Shown here piece by piece: positions 1 through 7,921 of a stretch of 64,000 nucleotides of DNA. Position numbers and translations under genes: made by a program. Under the pieces are notes generated by a model that saw only the letters and a list, made by a program, of their open reading frames with translations, did no database searches and was not told the DNA's origin. Position 1 is the stretch's first letter; the number at the start of each line of letters is the position of its first letter. The stretch is from MED-G116 sp038107835 (GTDB taxonomy: Bacteria; Pseudomonadota; Alphaproteobacteria; Puniceispirillales; Puniceispirillaceae). The stretch spans positions 1 through 64,000 of the forward strand of contig JAYNHH010000001.1 in NCBI GenBank assembly GCA_038107835.1, written 5' to 3'.

Positions 1-4
1 GTCC

Positions 5-946
5 TCAGCTTTCAAGCTGGTCCCGCCATGGCGGGTTGCACCCCCTCTGCTCGCAATTCAGCGCAGCTGCCCTGGCTGCTCTGCCCAGTGATGCCGCCAG
101 CGATCCGGTATCGGTTGTGCTGAGACTTTGCAGATCACCACGTCCTGTCTCAATGATCCACGCCAGAATGCTAGCCATGAAGGTGTCACCTGCTCCAACG
201 GTATCGGTGACGTGATGCGTCTGTGCTGCAGGTACATGTACCTCGCCGGCTTCAACGAAGCCGCGGGAACCATTTGCCCCAAGTGTAAGGATAAACAGCG
301 CGGCATTGCAATCAGCCCGGCACTCGGCCAGCGCCTGTTCGAGCGGCCGGCCCGGATATAGCCAGACAAGGTCCTCATCGCTCAGCTTCACGATGTCGGC
401 ATTTTTCATCATCTTGCGCAACCGTTCAACATAGGCGTCCCGGTCGCTGACAAGGGCCGGCCGTACATTGGGATCGAGTGATGTGAGGATGGTTTTGGTC
501 TTGCAGGTGTTGAAATGCTGTTTCCACGCCTCGGCATCATCCCCGTCAATGAGAGCCAGGCCGCCAACATGAAAGATGGCTGTCTCCTCCGGTGATGCGC
601 CGGCCAGCGTCTCTGGGGTTACCTGACGCTCTGCTGTGCCGTTCCGGTAGAAGCCATAGGAGGGAACCCCATCGGCATCAACTGACACGACAGCAAGTGA
701 GGTGGGCTGCTGCACCCGCGCGCCGGTGATGGTGACATTGCTTTGGAGCAGTCGTTCACTCAGAAGATCACCAAACCTGTCGGTTGAGATTGGCGTGAGG
801 TAGGAAACATCAACGCCAAGCCTGCCAGCCGCCATCGCGACATTGAACGGTCCACCACCTTCTGCTGCGATAAATTCCAGCTGCTCGCCATCGTTCCTGT
901 TTCTGGCGACAAGGTCCATCAGATTTTCACCGCCGACAGCGATCAT
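5..946 (-). CDS. PfkB-family fructokinase
   Basis: This is a ribokinase/PfkB-fold sugar kinase, probably phosphorylating fructose to fructose-6-phosphate in the cytoplasm. The N-terminal strand MIAVGGENLMDLV, the Gly-rich AAEGGGPFNVA substrate-binding segment and the C-terminal DTVGAGDTF motif, which holds the catalytic Asp and anion hole, are all present. The frame is open upstream to 1009. I chose the ATG at 946 because GGAG lies 8 nt upstream and the family fold begins there, giving 313 aa, a normal length. It lies on the strand opposite the sorbitol/mannitol operon. Mannitol 2-dehydrogenase makes fructose, so a fructokinase is the expected next step, as in the Rhodobacter smo/mtl locus. 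Substrate specificity is inferred from context; another ketohexose or 2-keto sugar acid is possible. Confidence 0.85.
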   Translation of the reverse strand: MIAVGGENLMDLVARNRNDGEQLEFIAAEGGGPFNVAMAAGRLGVDVSYLTPISTDRFGDLLSERLLQSNVTITGARVQQPTSLAVVSVDADGVPSYGFYRNGTAERQVTPETLAGASPEETAIFHVGGLALIDGDDAEAWKQHFNTCKTKTILTSLDPNVRPALVSDRDAYVERLRKMMKNADIVKLSDEDLVWLYPGRPLEQALAECRADCNAALFILTLGANGSRGFVEAGEVHVPAAQTHHVTDTVGAGDTFMASILAWIIETGRGDLQSLSTTDTGSLAASLGRAARAAALNCEQRGCNPPWRDQLES

Positions 947-1076
947 AGCCAATACTCCAAATTGTTGGGCACTACTGTCGCCCTGTTGCAAAACGCTCCA
1001 TTGCGACACGTTAAGTGACTGCCGCGATCATCATGCCTGTTGGCCCAGGAGGGCGGCATGCTCGGTTGGCCAACGC

Positions 1077-1736
1077 TCACTGAGACATGCTCCATGTGGC
1101 CGGCAATGCCCTGTCGACAACGCGTCGCGCATTTACAAGGTCATTCATCTGCGCCCGCTCCCTCGCTTCTTTTGCCGGCATGCCCTGGTCCAGCCAGCGC
1201 TTGACCAATCGTGTCTCCAGGATTTCGTCTGGCACGTCAAGCCAGATAGAGGCGTCCCATCTATCAGCCAGCCCGGCCCAGCCCGGCTCGTCAAATAACA
1301 GGTAATTGCCCTCGAACAGCAGCACGGATAAGTCATCGGGCACAGAGTCTGCATTTTCAATGACGCTGTCCAAGTCCCGGTCAAAGGTGGGAAAGTGTTT
1401 CACCCTGCCAGCCTGCAGCGATTCAATCAGTTTTTCAAAACCGGCCAAATCGAATGTTTCGGGTGCGCCCTTTACCGACAGCAGCCCACGCGCGGACAGA
1501 GTGGCATTGTCAAGATGGAAGCCATCCATTGGAACCAGGCAGCAGGACGGTCCGATACGTCTCGCCAGATCAGCGGCAAGGGTGGATTTGCCACTCCCCG
1601 GTGGGCCAGCTATGGCCACGGTCAGAATCTTTGCCGGTGTCACCAGCGCGGCAATTTCTGCAGCCATGTGAGCATGATCAGGGATCTGTAAGGTTTGGGC
1701 GGTTGGCATTGTGTCGTGACCTGAAGTGGTTTCCAT
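1077..1736 (-). CDS. P-loop sugar/nucleoside kinase, FrcK-like (uridine kinase/PRK family)
   Basis: This is a P-loop kinase of the uridine kinase/phosphoribulokinase/pantothenate kinase class. It has a Walker A motif GPPGSGKST near residues 44-52, followed by PMDGFHLDN, the usual substrate-side Asp motif, and a later LFEGNYLLF strand. Proteins of this type sit beside fructose or polyol transport genes in alphaproteobacteria and are often named fructose transport system kinase. Its substrate is not clear from sequence. The length (219 aa) is typical. An internal ATG at 1709 with AGG upstream is an alternative start. It lies just upstream of the fructokinase on the same strand (130 nt apart) and is divergent from the LacI regulator, so the intergenic inverted repeat could control both directions. 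Confidence 0.7.
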   Translation of the reverse strand: METTSGHDTMPTAQTLQIPDHAHMAAEIAALVTPAKILTVAIAGPPGSGKSTLAADLARRIGPSCCLVPMDGFHLDNATLSARGLLSVKGAPETFDLAGFEKLIESLQAGRVKHFPTFDRDLDSVIENADSVPDDLSVLLFEGNYLLFDEPGWAGLADRWDASIWLDVPDEILETRLVKRWLDQGMPAKEARERAQMNDLVNARRVVDRALPATWSMSQ

Positions 1737-1757
1737 TGTGTATTCTTTGACTTGGCC

Positions 1758-1786
1758 TGTAAAGTTAACTTGCGCCTAACTTTACA
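1758..1786. promoter_or_regulatory. Perfect 10-bp inverted repeat, candidate LacI operator
   Basis: TGTAAAGTTA at 1758-1767 and TAACTTTACA at 1777-1786 are exact reverse complements separated by 9 nt. The repeat lies between the divergent kinase (start 1736) and the LacI-family regulator (start 1866), where an autoregulatory operator is expected. The sequence CGCGTTAA follows at 1787-1794 and recurs in front of the solute-binding-protein gene. Binding by the neighbouring regulator is inferred. Confidence 0.6.
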
Positions 1787-1865
1787 CGCGTTAATATTGG
1801 GAGCGCATGAGTGGCCTGTTTGTCAAGTGGCTCATCCTCCCCTCAGCTAAAGGCGGTGTAACGCA

Positions 1866-2897
1866 ATGAGCCATCAGAAAATTAGAAACATGGAAGAGTT
1901 TGCCACACTGAGTGGTATTTCGCGCCCGACAGTTTCTAAATATTTCAACGATCCTGACAGTGTAAGGCCGTCAACACGTGACCGAATCGAAGCTGCCTTG
2001 AAGGAATTTGACTATCGCCCGAACATCTATGCCATCAATCAGAATCGGCGGCTGACGAAAAACATTGGCATTGTTGTGCCGTATCTTGCTGATCCGTTTT
2101 TTGCCGAAATTGCGCGGGTTCTGGAGCGTCGCTGCATTGCTGCCGGCTTTACCCCGTCGCTGTTTTCCTCGCATGGTGAGCAGGGGCTGGAAAATGCCAT
2201 TCTGGATAATCTGCGCTCGCTGAAGCCGGCGGGTGTGTTGCTGGCACCATTGGGACGGGCGTCTGACCGGAAGCATATCGAGGATTTCTGCCGCGATGTT
2301 CCGACCATTCTATTCGACAGCAATATCGAAGGGGTTGGCGCCGCCTTTGTTGGCTCGGATAATTTCAGCTTTGTATCCCAAACCGTCGAATATCTCAGCC
2401 GGACCGGAAAGGTTCCCTGTTTCTTTGAAATGAAAGATCCGGCCAATCCGAACGCCAACAAGCGACGGCACGCCTATCTGGAAATGATGCGACGGCTGGA
2501 TCTTGAACCGCATCTTGTAAAGATTGACGGAACTGGATGGGGATTCGAGGAAATTGGTCGCCAGGGCGCTTTGAAAATCCTGCGTGATGGTTTGCTGCCG
2601 ACCAACACTGTGCTGTGCAGCAATGACCGGCTGGCAATAGGCTTTCTCTCAGCCTGCCATGAACTGGGAATCAGTGTTGGCCGTGACGAGGATTGTGCCA
2701 TCCGTGTGGCATCGCATGATGATCATCCCTATTCCCGCTTCACCTGCCCATCCCTTACCACTGCGGCCCATGACTATGAGGCCGTGGCCGATCATGCGGT
2801 CGAGACGCTGTTCCAGCTGATTGAGGCTGGAGGCAAGCTGGAAAAGCGTGAGGAAACGCTGTTTGCGGCGCGCCTGATCATGCGGGGTTCTGCCTGA
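1866..2897 (+). CDS. LacI-family transcriptional regulator of polyol genes
   Basis: This is a 343-aa LacI/GalR-type repressor. An N-terminal helix-turn-helix at about residues 8-30 contains SGISRPTVSKYFNDP, the characteristic recognition helix. The hinge region (FDYRPN) follows, then a periplasmic-binding-protein-like sugar-sensing domain from about residue 60 (NIGIVVPYLADPFFAEIA) to the end, including the conserved VLCSNDRLAIGFL strand. It is transcribed in the same direction as, and immediately before, the polyol ABC transporter, and is divergent from the two kinase genes. It most likely represses the whole polyol region and is relieved by a polyol or fructose derivative. The inducer cannot be read from sequence. 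SmoR-like function is inferred only from position. Confidence 0.85.
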   Translation: MSHQKIRNMEEFATLSGISRPTVSKYFNDPDSVRPSTRDRIEAALKEFDYRPNIYAINQNRRLTKNIGIVVPYLADPFFAEIARVLERRCIAAGFTPSLFSSHGEQGLENAILDNLRSLKPAGVLLAPLGRASDRKHIEDFCRDVPTILFDSNIEGVGAAFVGSDNFSFVSQTVEYLSRTGKVPCFFEMKDPANPNANKRRHAYLEMMRRLDLEPHLVKIDGTGWGFEEIGRQGALKILRDGLLPTNTVLCSNDRLAIGFLSACHELGISVGRDEDCAIRVASHDDHPYSRFTCPSLTTAAHDYEAVADHAVETLFQLIEAGGKLEKREETLFAARLIMRGSA

Positions 2898-2936
2898 AAG
2901 TCCACCCAACGATATCTGATCGCCATACATTTATTT

Positions 2937-2963
2937 ACGCGCGTTAAATTTATATTGACGCGG
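2937..2963. promoter_or_regulatory. Promoter/operator region of the polyol transport operon
   Basis: The 116-nt gap before the binding-protein gene contains ACGCGCGT (2937-2944), a self-complementary core followed by TAAATTTA and then TTGACGCG. CGCGTTAA at 2940-2947 matches the copy at 1787-1794 beside the regulator's inverted repeat. This is a plausible second operator for the LacI protein overlapping the operon promoter. A -35 like TTGACG is present, but I cannot place a convincing -10. Confidence 0.4.
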
Positions 2964-3013
2964 GCAAATAATTTAGTGTTCACTTCTCAGGCTTTACATC
3001 TAGGAGGAATACG

Positions 3014-4315
3014 ATGCGACTGAAAAAAATAATATGCACGGTGGCGGCGACGTTCATTGCGTCAGGCGTTGCAAATGCAGACACTCTCACCATTGCAACA
3101 GTAAATAATGGTGACATGATCCGCATGCAGGGTCTTACCGATGACTTTACCGCCAAGACAGGCCATTCCGTTGAGTGGGTAACATTGGAAGAAAACGTTC
3201 TGCGTCAGCGCGTGACAACCGATATCACCACCAAGGGTGGTGCGTTCGATATCATGACGATTGGCATGTATGAAACCCCAATCTGGGGCAAAAATGGCTG
3301 GCTGGTGCCGCTTGACGATCTGAGTGCTGACTACAATGTCGGCGATCTCCTGCCGGCCATGGCTGGGGGTCTGAGCTATGATGGAACGCTTTTTGCGGCT
3401 CCATTCTATGGTGAGAGCTCAATGATCATGTACCGTACGGACCTGATGAAAAAAGCGGGTTTGTCGATGCCGAAAGCGCCATCATGGTCCTTTATCGCAA
3501 AGGCCGCGCGCGAGATGACTGATCGTGACAACGACATCAACGGCATCTGCCTTCGTGGCAAGGCCGGCTGGGGCGAGGGCGGTGCCTTCATCACGGCTAT
3601 GTCAAACTCCTTTGGTGCCCGTTGGTTTGACGAGAACTGGAACGCCCAGTTCGATACACGTGAGTGGTCCGACACGCTGAACTTCTTCGTCAATATGATG
3701 ACAGACGCTGGTCCGGCAGGCTATGCCACCAACGGTTTCAACGAAAACCTGTCACTGTTCCAGCAGGGCAAGTGCGGCATGTGGATCGATGCCACGGTTG
3801 CGGCATCCTTTGTCACCAACCCCAAGGACTCGACTGTAGCTGACAAGGTTGGCTTTGCGCTGGCGCCAGACAATGGCATGGGCGTTCGCTCGAACTGGCT
3901 CTGGGCATGGGCGCTTGCCATTCCGGCCGGCACCCAGAAAGAAGATGCCGCCAAGCAGTTCATCGAGTGGGCCACCTCAAACGGCTATATCGAGCTGGTT
4001 GCCTCGAAAGAGGGCTGGGCGAATGTTCCTCCGGGTGCGCGTACATCGCTTTATGAGAACGCAAACTACAAGAACATTCCGTTTGCCAAGATGACTCTGG
4101 ATTCGATCCTCTCGGCTGATCCCAACAATTCGACGGTTGATCCAAGCCCCTATGTCGGCATTCAGTTTGCGGCGATCCCAGAATTTGCGGGAATTGCAAC
4201 CGATGTCAGCCAGGAATTCTCGGCTGCCTATGCTGGTCAGCAGTCAGTTGAAGAAGCGCTGGCCAAGGCGCAGGCTCTGACCAACGACGCAATGGAAGCC
4301 GCCGGCTATCGCTAG
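3014..4315 (+). CDS. smoE: Sorbitol/mannitol ABC transporter substrate-binding protein (SmoE-like)
   Basis: This is the periplasmic family 1 solute-binding protein of a polyol importer. A Sec signal peptide covers residues 1-22 (MRLKKI, hydrophobic core, cleavage after ANA). The mature protein shows a family 1 layout with an N-terminal TLTIATVNNGDM strand, repeated aromatic residues for sugar stacking and W/G-rich C-lobe segments. The 433-aa length is normal. A strong ribosome site (TAGGAGGA) precedes the ATG. The order binding protein, two permeases, ATPase, SDR, mannitol dehydrogenase reproduces the Rhodobacter smoEFGK-smoS-mtlK operon, so the ligand is probably sorbitol, mannitol or a related polyol. 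A stem-loop follows this gene and may set its higher expression. Confidence 0.85.
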   Translation: MRLKKIICTVAATFIASGVANADTLTIATVNNGDMIRMQGLTDDFTAKTGHSVEWVTLEENVLRQRVTTDITTKGGAFDIMTIGMYETPIWGKNGWLVPLDDLSADYNVGDLLPAMAGGLSYDGTLFAAPFYGESSMIMYRTDLMKKAGLSMPKAPSWSFIAKAAREMTDRDNDINGICLRGKAGWGEGGAFITAMSNSFGARWFDENWNAQFDTREWSDTLNFFVNMMTDAGPAGYATNGFNENLSLFQQGKCGMWIDATVAASFVTNPKDSTVADKVGFALAPDNGMGVRSNWLWAWALAIPAGTQKEDAAKQFIEWATSNGYIELVASKEGWANVPPGARTSLYENANYKNIPFAKMTLDSILSADPNNSTVDPSPYVGIQFAAIPEFAGIATDVSQEFSAAYAGQQSVEEALAKAQALTNDAMEAAGYR

Positions 4316-4328
4316 GCGATCCTCCCGT

Positions 4329-4376
4329 CAGGGGGCGGCGTTGGCCGCCCCCTGCACCCCAAATCTGAATTTGGTG
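4329..4376 (+). terminator. Stem-loop between smoE and smoF (attenuator or mRNA stabiliser)
   Basis: CAGGGGGCGGC at 4329-4339 pairs perfectly with GCCGCCCCCTG at 4344-4354 around a GTTG loop. A second weaker hairpin with ATTTGGTG follows at 4355-4376. No T-run follows the first stem, so it may protect the 3' end of the binding-protein message or partly terminate transcription rather than act as a full terminator. Confidence 0.75.
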
Positions 4377-4426
4377 CTATTATCGCCTCACGCCTAAAAG
4401 CAACCCCATCAAAACAGGAGGCGCCC

Positions 4427-5293
4427 GTGGCTACACAACATTCCCGATCAGCCGCCAGAGTGATGATGGCGCCAGCAACGATCCTGCTGCTTGGCTGGAT
4501 GCTTGTTCCACTGACGATGACGCTTTATTTCTCATTCAAGAAATATCTGCCGTTGCGCGGTGGCGATCTGGGCTGGGTTGGATTTGACAATTATATCCGA
4601 TTTGTATCCTCGAGTTCGTTCTGGCCTGCCGTGGCAACCACTCTGGCGATCGTTGGTGGCGTTCTGGTCATTACCGTCATTCTCGGGGTGCTGCTCGCTC
4701 TCCTGCTTGATCAGCCAATATGGGGACAGGGGATTGTCCGCATCCTCGTGATTGCCCCTTTCTTTGTTATGCCAACGGTTTCCGGCCTGGTCTGGAAAAA
4801 CATGTTCATGGACCCGGTGAATGGTTTTTTCGCGCATCTCTGGCGCGCTTTCGGGGCCGAGCCGATCCAATGGCTCAGTCAGGCCTCATTGCCATCGCTG
4901 ATCATGATCATCAGCTGGCAATGGCTGCCTTTTGCAACCCTGATTCTGTTGACGGCAATTCAATCGCTTGATTCCGAGCAGCGCGAGGCAGCGGAAATGG
5001 ATGGCGCGGGACCATTTGGTCGGTTCTGCTTCATCATTCTGCCGCATCTGGCGCGCGCGATTACGGTTGTGGTGCTGATCCAGACAATCTTTCTGCTGTC
5101 GATTTTTGCCGAGATCTTTGTCACCACTGCCGGTGCCTTTGGCACAAAGACGCTGACCTATTTGATTTTCCAGCGGGTTCTGGAAAGCCAGAATGTGGGG
5201 CTTGGCTCGGCAGGCGGTGTCTATGCAATTATTCTGGCCAATATCGTTGCCATCTTCCTGATGCGCATTGTTGGCAAGAATCTGGACAGGTGA
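4427..5293 (+). CDS. smoF: Polyol ABC transporter permease SmoF-like
   Basis: This is the first inner-membrane permease of the polyol importer, in the MalF/UgpA-like family. It starts at GTG with CAGGAGG 4 nt upstream. Six hydrophobic segments are visible, beginning with ATILLLGWMLVPLTMTLYFSF. The EAA loop that contacts the ATPase appears as EQREAAEMDGAGPFGRF, with the conserved EAA...G pattern, around residue 185. The 288-aa length is normal. It lies 12 nt upstream of the second permease gene and pairs with it to form the heterodimeric channel. Ligand assignment follows from the operon. Confidence 0.85.
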   Translation: MATQHSRSAARVMMAPATILLLGWMLVPLTMTLYFSFKKYLPLRGGDLGWVGFDNYIRFVSSSSFWPAVATTLAIVGGVLVITVILGVLLALLLDQPIWGQGIVRILVIAPFFVMPTVSGLVWKNMFMDPVNGFFAHLWRAFGAEPIQWLSQASLPSLIMIISWQWLPFATLILLTAIQSLDSEQREAAEMDGAGPFGRFCFIILPHLARAITVVVLIQTIFLLSIFAEIFVTTAGAFGTKTLTYLIFQRVLESQNVGLGSAGGVYAIILANIVAIFLMRIVGKNLDR

Positions 5294-5305
5294 GGAGATA
5301 GAGAC

Positions 5306-6136
5306 ATGGCCCGCACCGTCAGCACGCGTCGCAAGACAATCAACACCATTGCCGCATGGATCATAGGCGCCACAATTTTCTTTCCGATTCTCTGGATCAT
5401 TGTCCTGTCATTCAAGGCTGAGGGTGATGCCATCAGGACGCCGATGGAGGTGCTGACCTCGGCCTGGACTTTTGACAGCTATGCGGTGGTTCAGGAGCGT
5501 TCCGATTATTTCAAACATTTCACCAATTCAGTGATTATCGCGCTTGGTTCAACATTGCTGGGTGTCCTTGTTGCTGTTCCTGCGGCCTGGTCCATGGCTT
5601 TCGTCCCCTCACCGCGGACACGCGGTATTCTGATGTGGATGCTGTCAACGAAAATGCTTCCTGCTGTTGGCGTTCTCTATCCAATCTATCTGCTGTTCAT
5701 CCAGCTTGGCATTCTCGACAGCCGTGTTGGCCTTGTCATTGTTCTGATGCTGATCAATCTGCCGATCATTGTCTGGATGCTCTACACCTATTTCAAGGAA
5801 ATACCTGGCGAGATCCTGGAGGCGGCACGCATGGATGGGGCGACTCTGCGCGCCGAGCTGTTATATGTGCTCACGCCCATGGCCATTCCCGGAATTGCCT
5901 CGACGGTGCTGTTAAATGTAATTCTCGCCTGGAATGAAGCATTTTGGACGCTGAATCTGACAGCCGCCAAGGCAGCTCCCCTAACAGCCTTTATCGCCAG
6001 CTATTCCAGCCCTGAGGGACTCTTCTATGCCAAGCTCAGCGCGGCTTCGGTTATGGCGATTGCGCCAATCCTGATTATGGGCTGGTTCAGCCAGAAGCAG
6101 CTTGTTCGCGGCCTGACCTTTGGCGCGGTGAAATAG
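5306..6136 (+). CDS. smoG: Polyol ABC transporter permease SmoG-like
   Basis: This is the second inner-membrane permease of the polyol importer (MalG-like, 276 aa). It has an N-terminal membrane segment (IIGATIFFPILWIIVLSF) and five more hydrophobic segments. The EAA cytoplasmic loop reads PGEILEAARMDGATLRAE near residue 175. The C-terminus ends in LVRGLTFGAVK, a pattern common to MalG-type permeases that insert a tail into the pore. GAGGAGA precedes the ATG. It sits 12 nt after smoF and 10 nt before the ATPase gene, as part of one transcription unit. Confidence 0.85.
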   Translation: MARTVSTRRKTINTIAAWIIGATIFFPILWIIVLSFKAEGDAIRTPMEVLTSAWTFDSYAVVQERSDYFKHFTNSVIIALGSTLLGVLVAVPAAWSMAFVPSPRTRGILMWMLSTKMLPAVGVLYPIYLLFIQLGILDSRVGLVIVLMLINLPIIVWMLYTYFKEIPGEILEAARMDGATLRAELLYVLTPMAIPGIASTVLLNVILAWNEAFWTLNLTAAKAAPLTAFIASYSSPEGLFYAKLSAASVMAIAPILIMGWFSQKQLVRGLTFGAVK

Positions 6137-6146
6137 GAAAACGGAC

Positions 6147-7151
6147 ATGAAACAGATACAGCTCAAACAGGTTTCAAAGTGCTTTGGAAATGTCGAGGTC
6201 ATTCCACCACTTGACCTGCAGATCGAGGATGGTGAGTTCGTGGTATTTGTCGGGCCGTCGGGTTGCGGCAAATCCACACTGCTCCGCCTGATTGCCGGAC
6301 TTGAAGATGTAACCACGGGCCAGGTTCTGATCAATGGCGAGGATGCGACGGCGAATCCGCCAGCCAAGCGCGGCCTGGCCATGGTCTTCCAATCCTATGC
6401 GCTCTATCCGCATATGTCGGTTCGCAAGAATATCGCTTTTCCATTGCGTATGGCAGGGCTGGACAGGGCTGAACAGGCGCGGCGGGTCGAGGAAGCGGCA
6501 AAGGTATTGAACCTTACCGATTATCTTGACCGGCGTCCCGGACAGCTCTCTGGCGGCCAGCGCCAGCGTGTTGCCATCGGTCGGGCCATTGTGCGCGAGC
6601 CGACGGCATTCCTCTTTGATGAGCCGTTGTCCAATCTTGATGCGGCGCTTCGGGTTGGAATGCGGCTCGAGATCAGCGAACTGCACAAGCGGCTTGCGAC
6701 AACGATGATCTATGTGACCCATGATCAGGTTGAAGCCATGACGATGGCTGACAAGATCGTGGTTCTGCAGGCTGGAGTGATCGAGCAGGTGGGAAGCCCA
6801 CTGGACCTATATCACAATCCCTGCAACACCTTTGTTGCCAGCTTCATCGGTTCACCAAAGATGAATTTGGTGGCAGGCAATGAGGCGGCAAGACATGACG
6901 CCCACATCATCGGCATCCGGCCAGAGCATCTGGCGATTTCACCCAGGACAGGCGAGTGGGAAGGGGTTGTCGGTGTTTCCGAGCATCTGGGGTCTGACAC
7001 TTTTTTCCATGTCACCTGTCCAGCTTTTTCAGAAACGCTGACTGTGCGGGCCAGCGGTGAGCTTGATCTGACATATGGTGCCAAGGTCTATCTGACACCC
7101 GATCTTGTGCATCTTCACAGATTTGATGACAGGGGCATTCGACTGGCATGA
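6147..7151 (+). CDS. smoK: Polyol ABC transporter ATP-binding protein SmoK-like
   Basis: This is a MalK/UgpC-type ATPase that powers polyol import. Visible motifs are Walker A GPSGCGKST (36-44), the Q-loop FQSYALYP, the signature LSGGQRQ (134-140), Walker B FLFDEP (155-160) and the switch histidine in YVTHDQ. The regulatory TOBE-like C-terminal domain contains GIRPEHL. The 334-aa length is typical. Its TGA overlaps the ATG of the following dehydrogenase gene (ATGA at 7148), implying translational coupling. It is the last transporter gene of the operon. Confidence 0.88.
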   Translation: MKQIQLKQVSKCFGNVEVIPPLDLQIEDGEFVVFVGPSGCGKSTLLRLIAGLEDVTTGQVLINGEDATANPPAKRGLAMVFQSYALYPHMSVRKNIAFPLRMAGLDRAEQARRVEEAAKVLNLTDYLDRRPGQLSGGQRQRVAIGRAIVREPTAFLFDEPLSNLDAALRVGMRLEISELHKRLATTMIYVTHDQVEAMTMADKIVVLQAGVIEQVGSPLDLYHNPCNTFVASFIGSPKMNLVAGNEAARHDAHIIGIRPEHLAISPRTGEWEGVVGVSEHLGSDTFFHVTCPAFSETLTVRASGELDLTYGAKVYLTPDLVHLHRFDDRGIRLA

Positions 7152-7921
7152 CACGACTTGCAGGAAAATCAGCGCTGATTACCGGCGCGGCGCGTGGAAT
7201 AGGGCATCATTTCGCCACGGCATATGTCGCAGAGGGTGCGCGGGTTGCCATCGCCGATATCAATGGTGAACGCGCTCAGGCCGCCGCGGATGAGCTTGGT
7301 GATCAGGCCATTGCCATCGAGATGGATGTGACAGTGCAGGACAGCATCGACGCCGCCATTGCCACAGCGACAGAGGCTTTTGGCGGGATTGATATTCTGG
7401 TCAACAATGCGGCAGTTTTTTCCGCTGCGCCGATCACCGATATCATGCGTGACGATTACCAGCAGGTGTTTGATATCAATGTCGCGGGGACTTTATTTAC
7501 GATGCAGGCCGTTGCCCGGCATATGATCGAGAGAGGCAGAGGTGGCAAGATCATCAACATGGCCAGCCAGGCAGGACGACGTGGCGAACCGCTTGTCGCG
7601 GTTTACTGCGCCACCAAGGCGGCGGTCATTTCACTGACGCAATCTGCCGGGCTCAATCTGATCAAACATGGCATCAATGTAAATGCAATCGCCCCCGGTG
7701 TCGTCGATGGTGAACATTGGGATGGTGTCGACGCGTTTTTCGCAAAATATGAGAACAAGCAGCCAGGCCAGAAAAAGCGGGAAGTCGGCGCCAATGTGCC
7801 GTTTGGCAGGATGGGCCGCCCAGAGGATCTGGCTGGCATGGCAATTTTTCTGGCAAGCAACGAGGCTGATTACATTGTGGCGCAGACCTATAATGTTGAT
7901 GGCGGACAATGGATGAGTTGA
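7148..7921 (+). CDS. smoS: Short-chain dehydrogenase, sorbitol dehydrogenase-like (SmoS)
   Basis: This is a 257-aa NAD(P)-dependent short-chain dehydrogenase, expected to oxidise sorbitol to fructose (or galactitol to tagatose) in the cytoplasm. The Rossmann motif TGAARGIG is at residues 12-19, the structural NNAA at 86-89, the catalytic Ser at about 140 and YCATK (Tyr153, Lys157) complete the triad. The length and the C-terminal NVDGGQWMS are typical of the classical SDR group. It is coupled to the ATPase gene by ATGA overlap and to mannitol dehydrogenase by a 13-nt overlap. Substrate assignment rests on operon identity with the Rhodobacter smo locus. Confidence 0.82.
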   Translation: MTRLAGKSALITGAARGIGHHFATAYVAEGARVAIADINGERAQAAADELGDQAIAIEMDVTVQDSIDAAIATATEAFGGIDILVNNAAVFSAAPITDIMRDDYQQVFDINVAGTLFTMQAVARHMIERGRGGKIINMASQAGRRGEPLVAVYCATKAAVISLTQSAGLNLIKHGINVNAIAPGVVDGEHWDGVDAFFAKYENKQPGQKKREVGANVPFGRMGRPEDLAGMAIFLASNEADYIVAQTYNVDGGQWMS

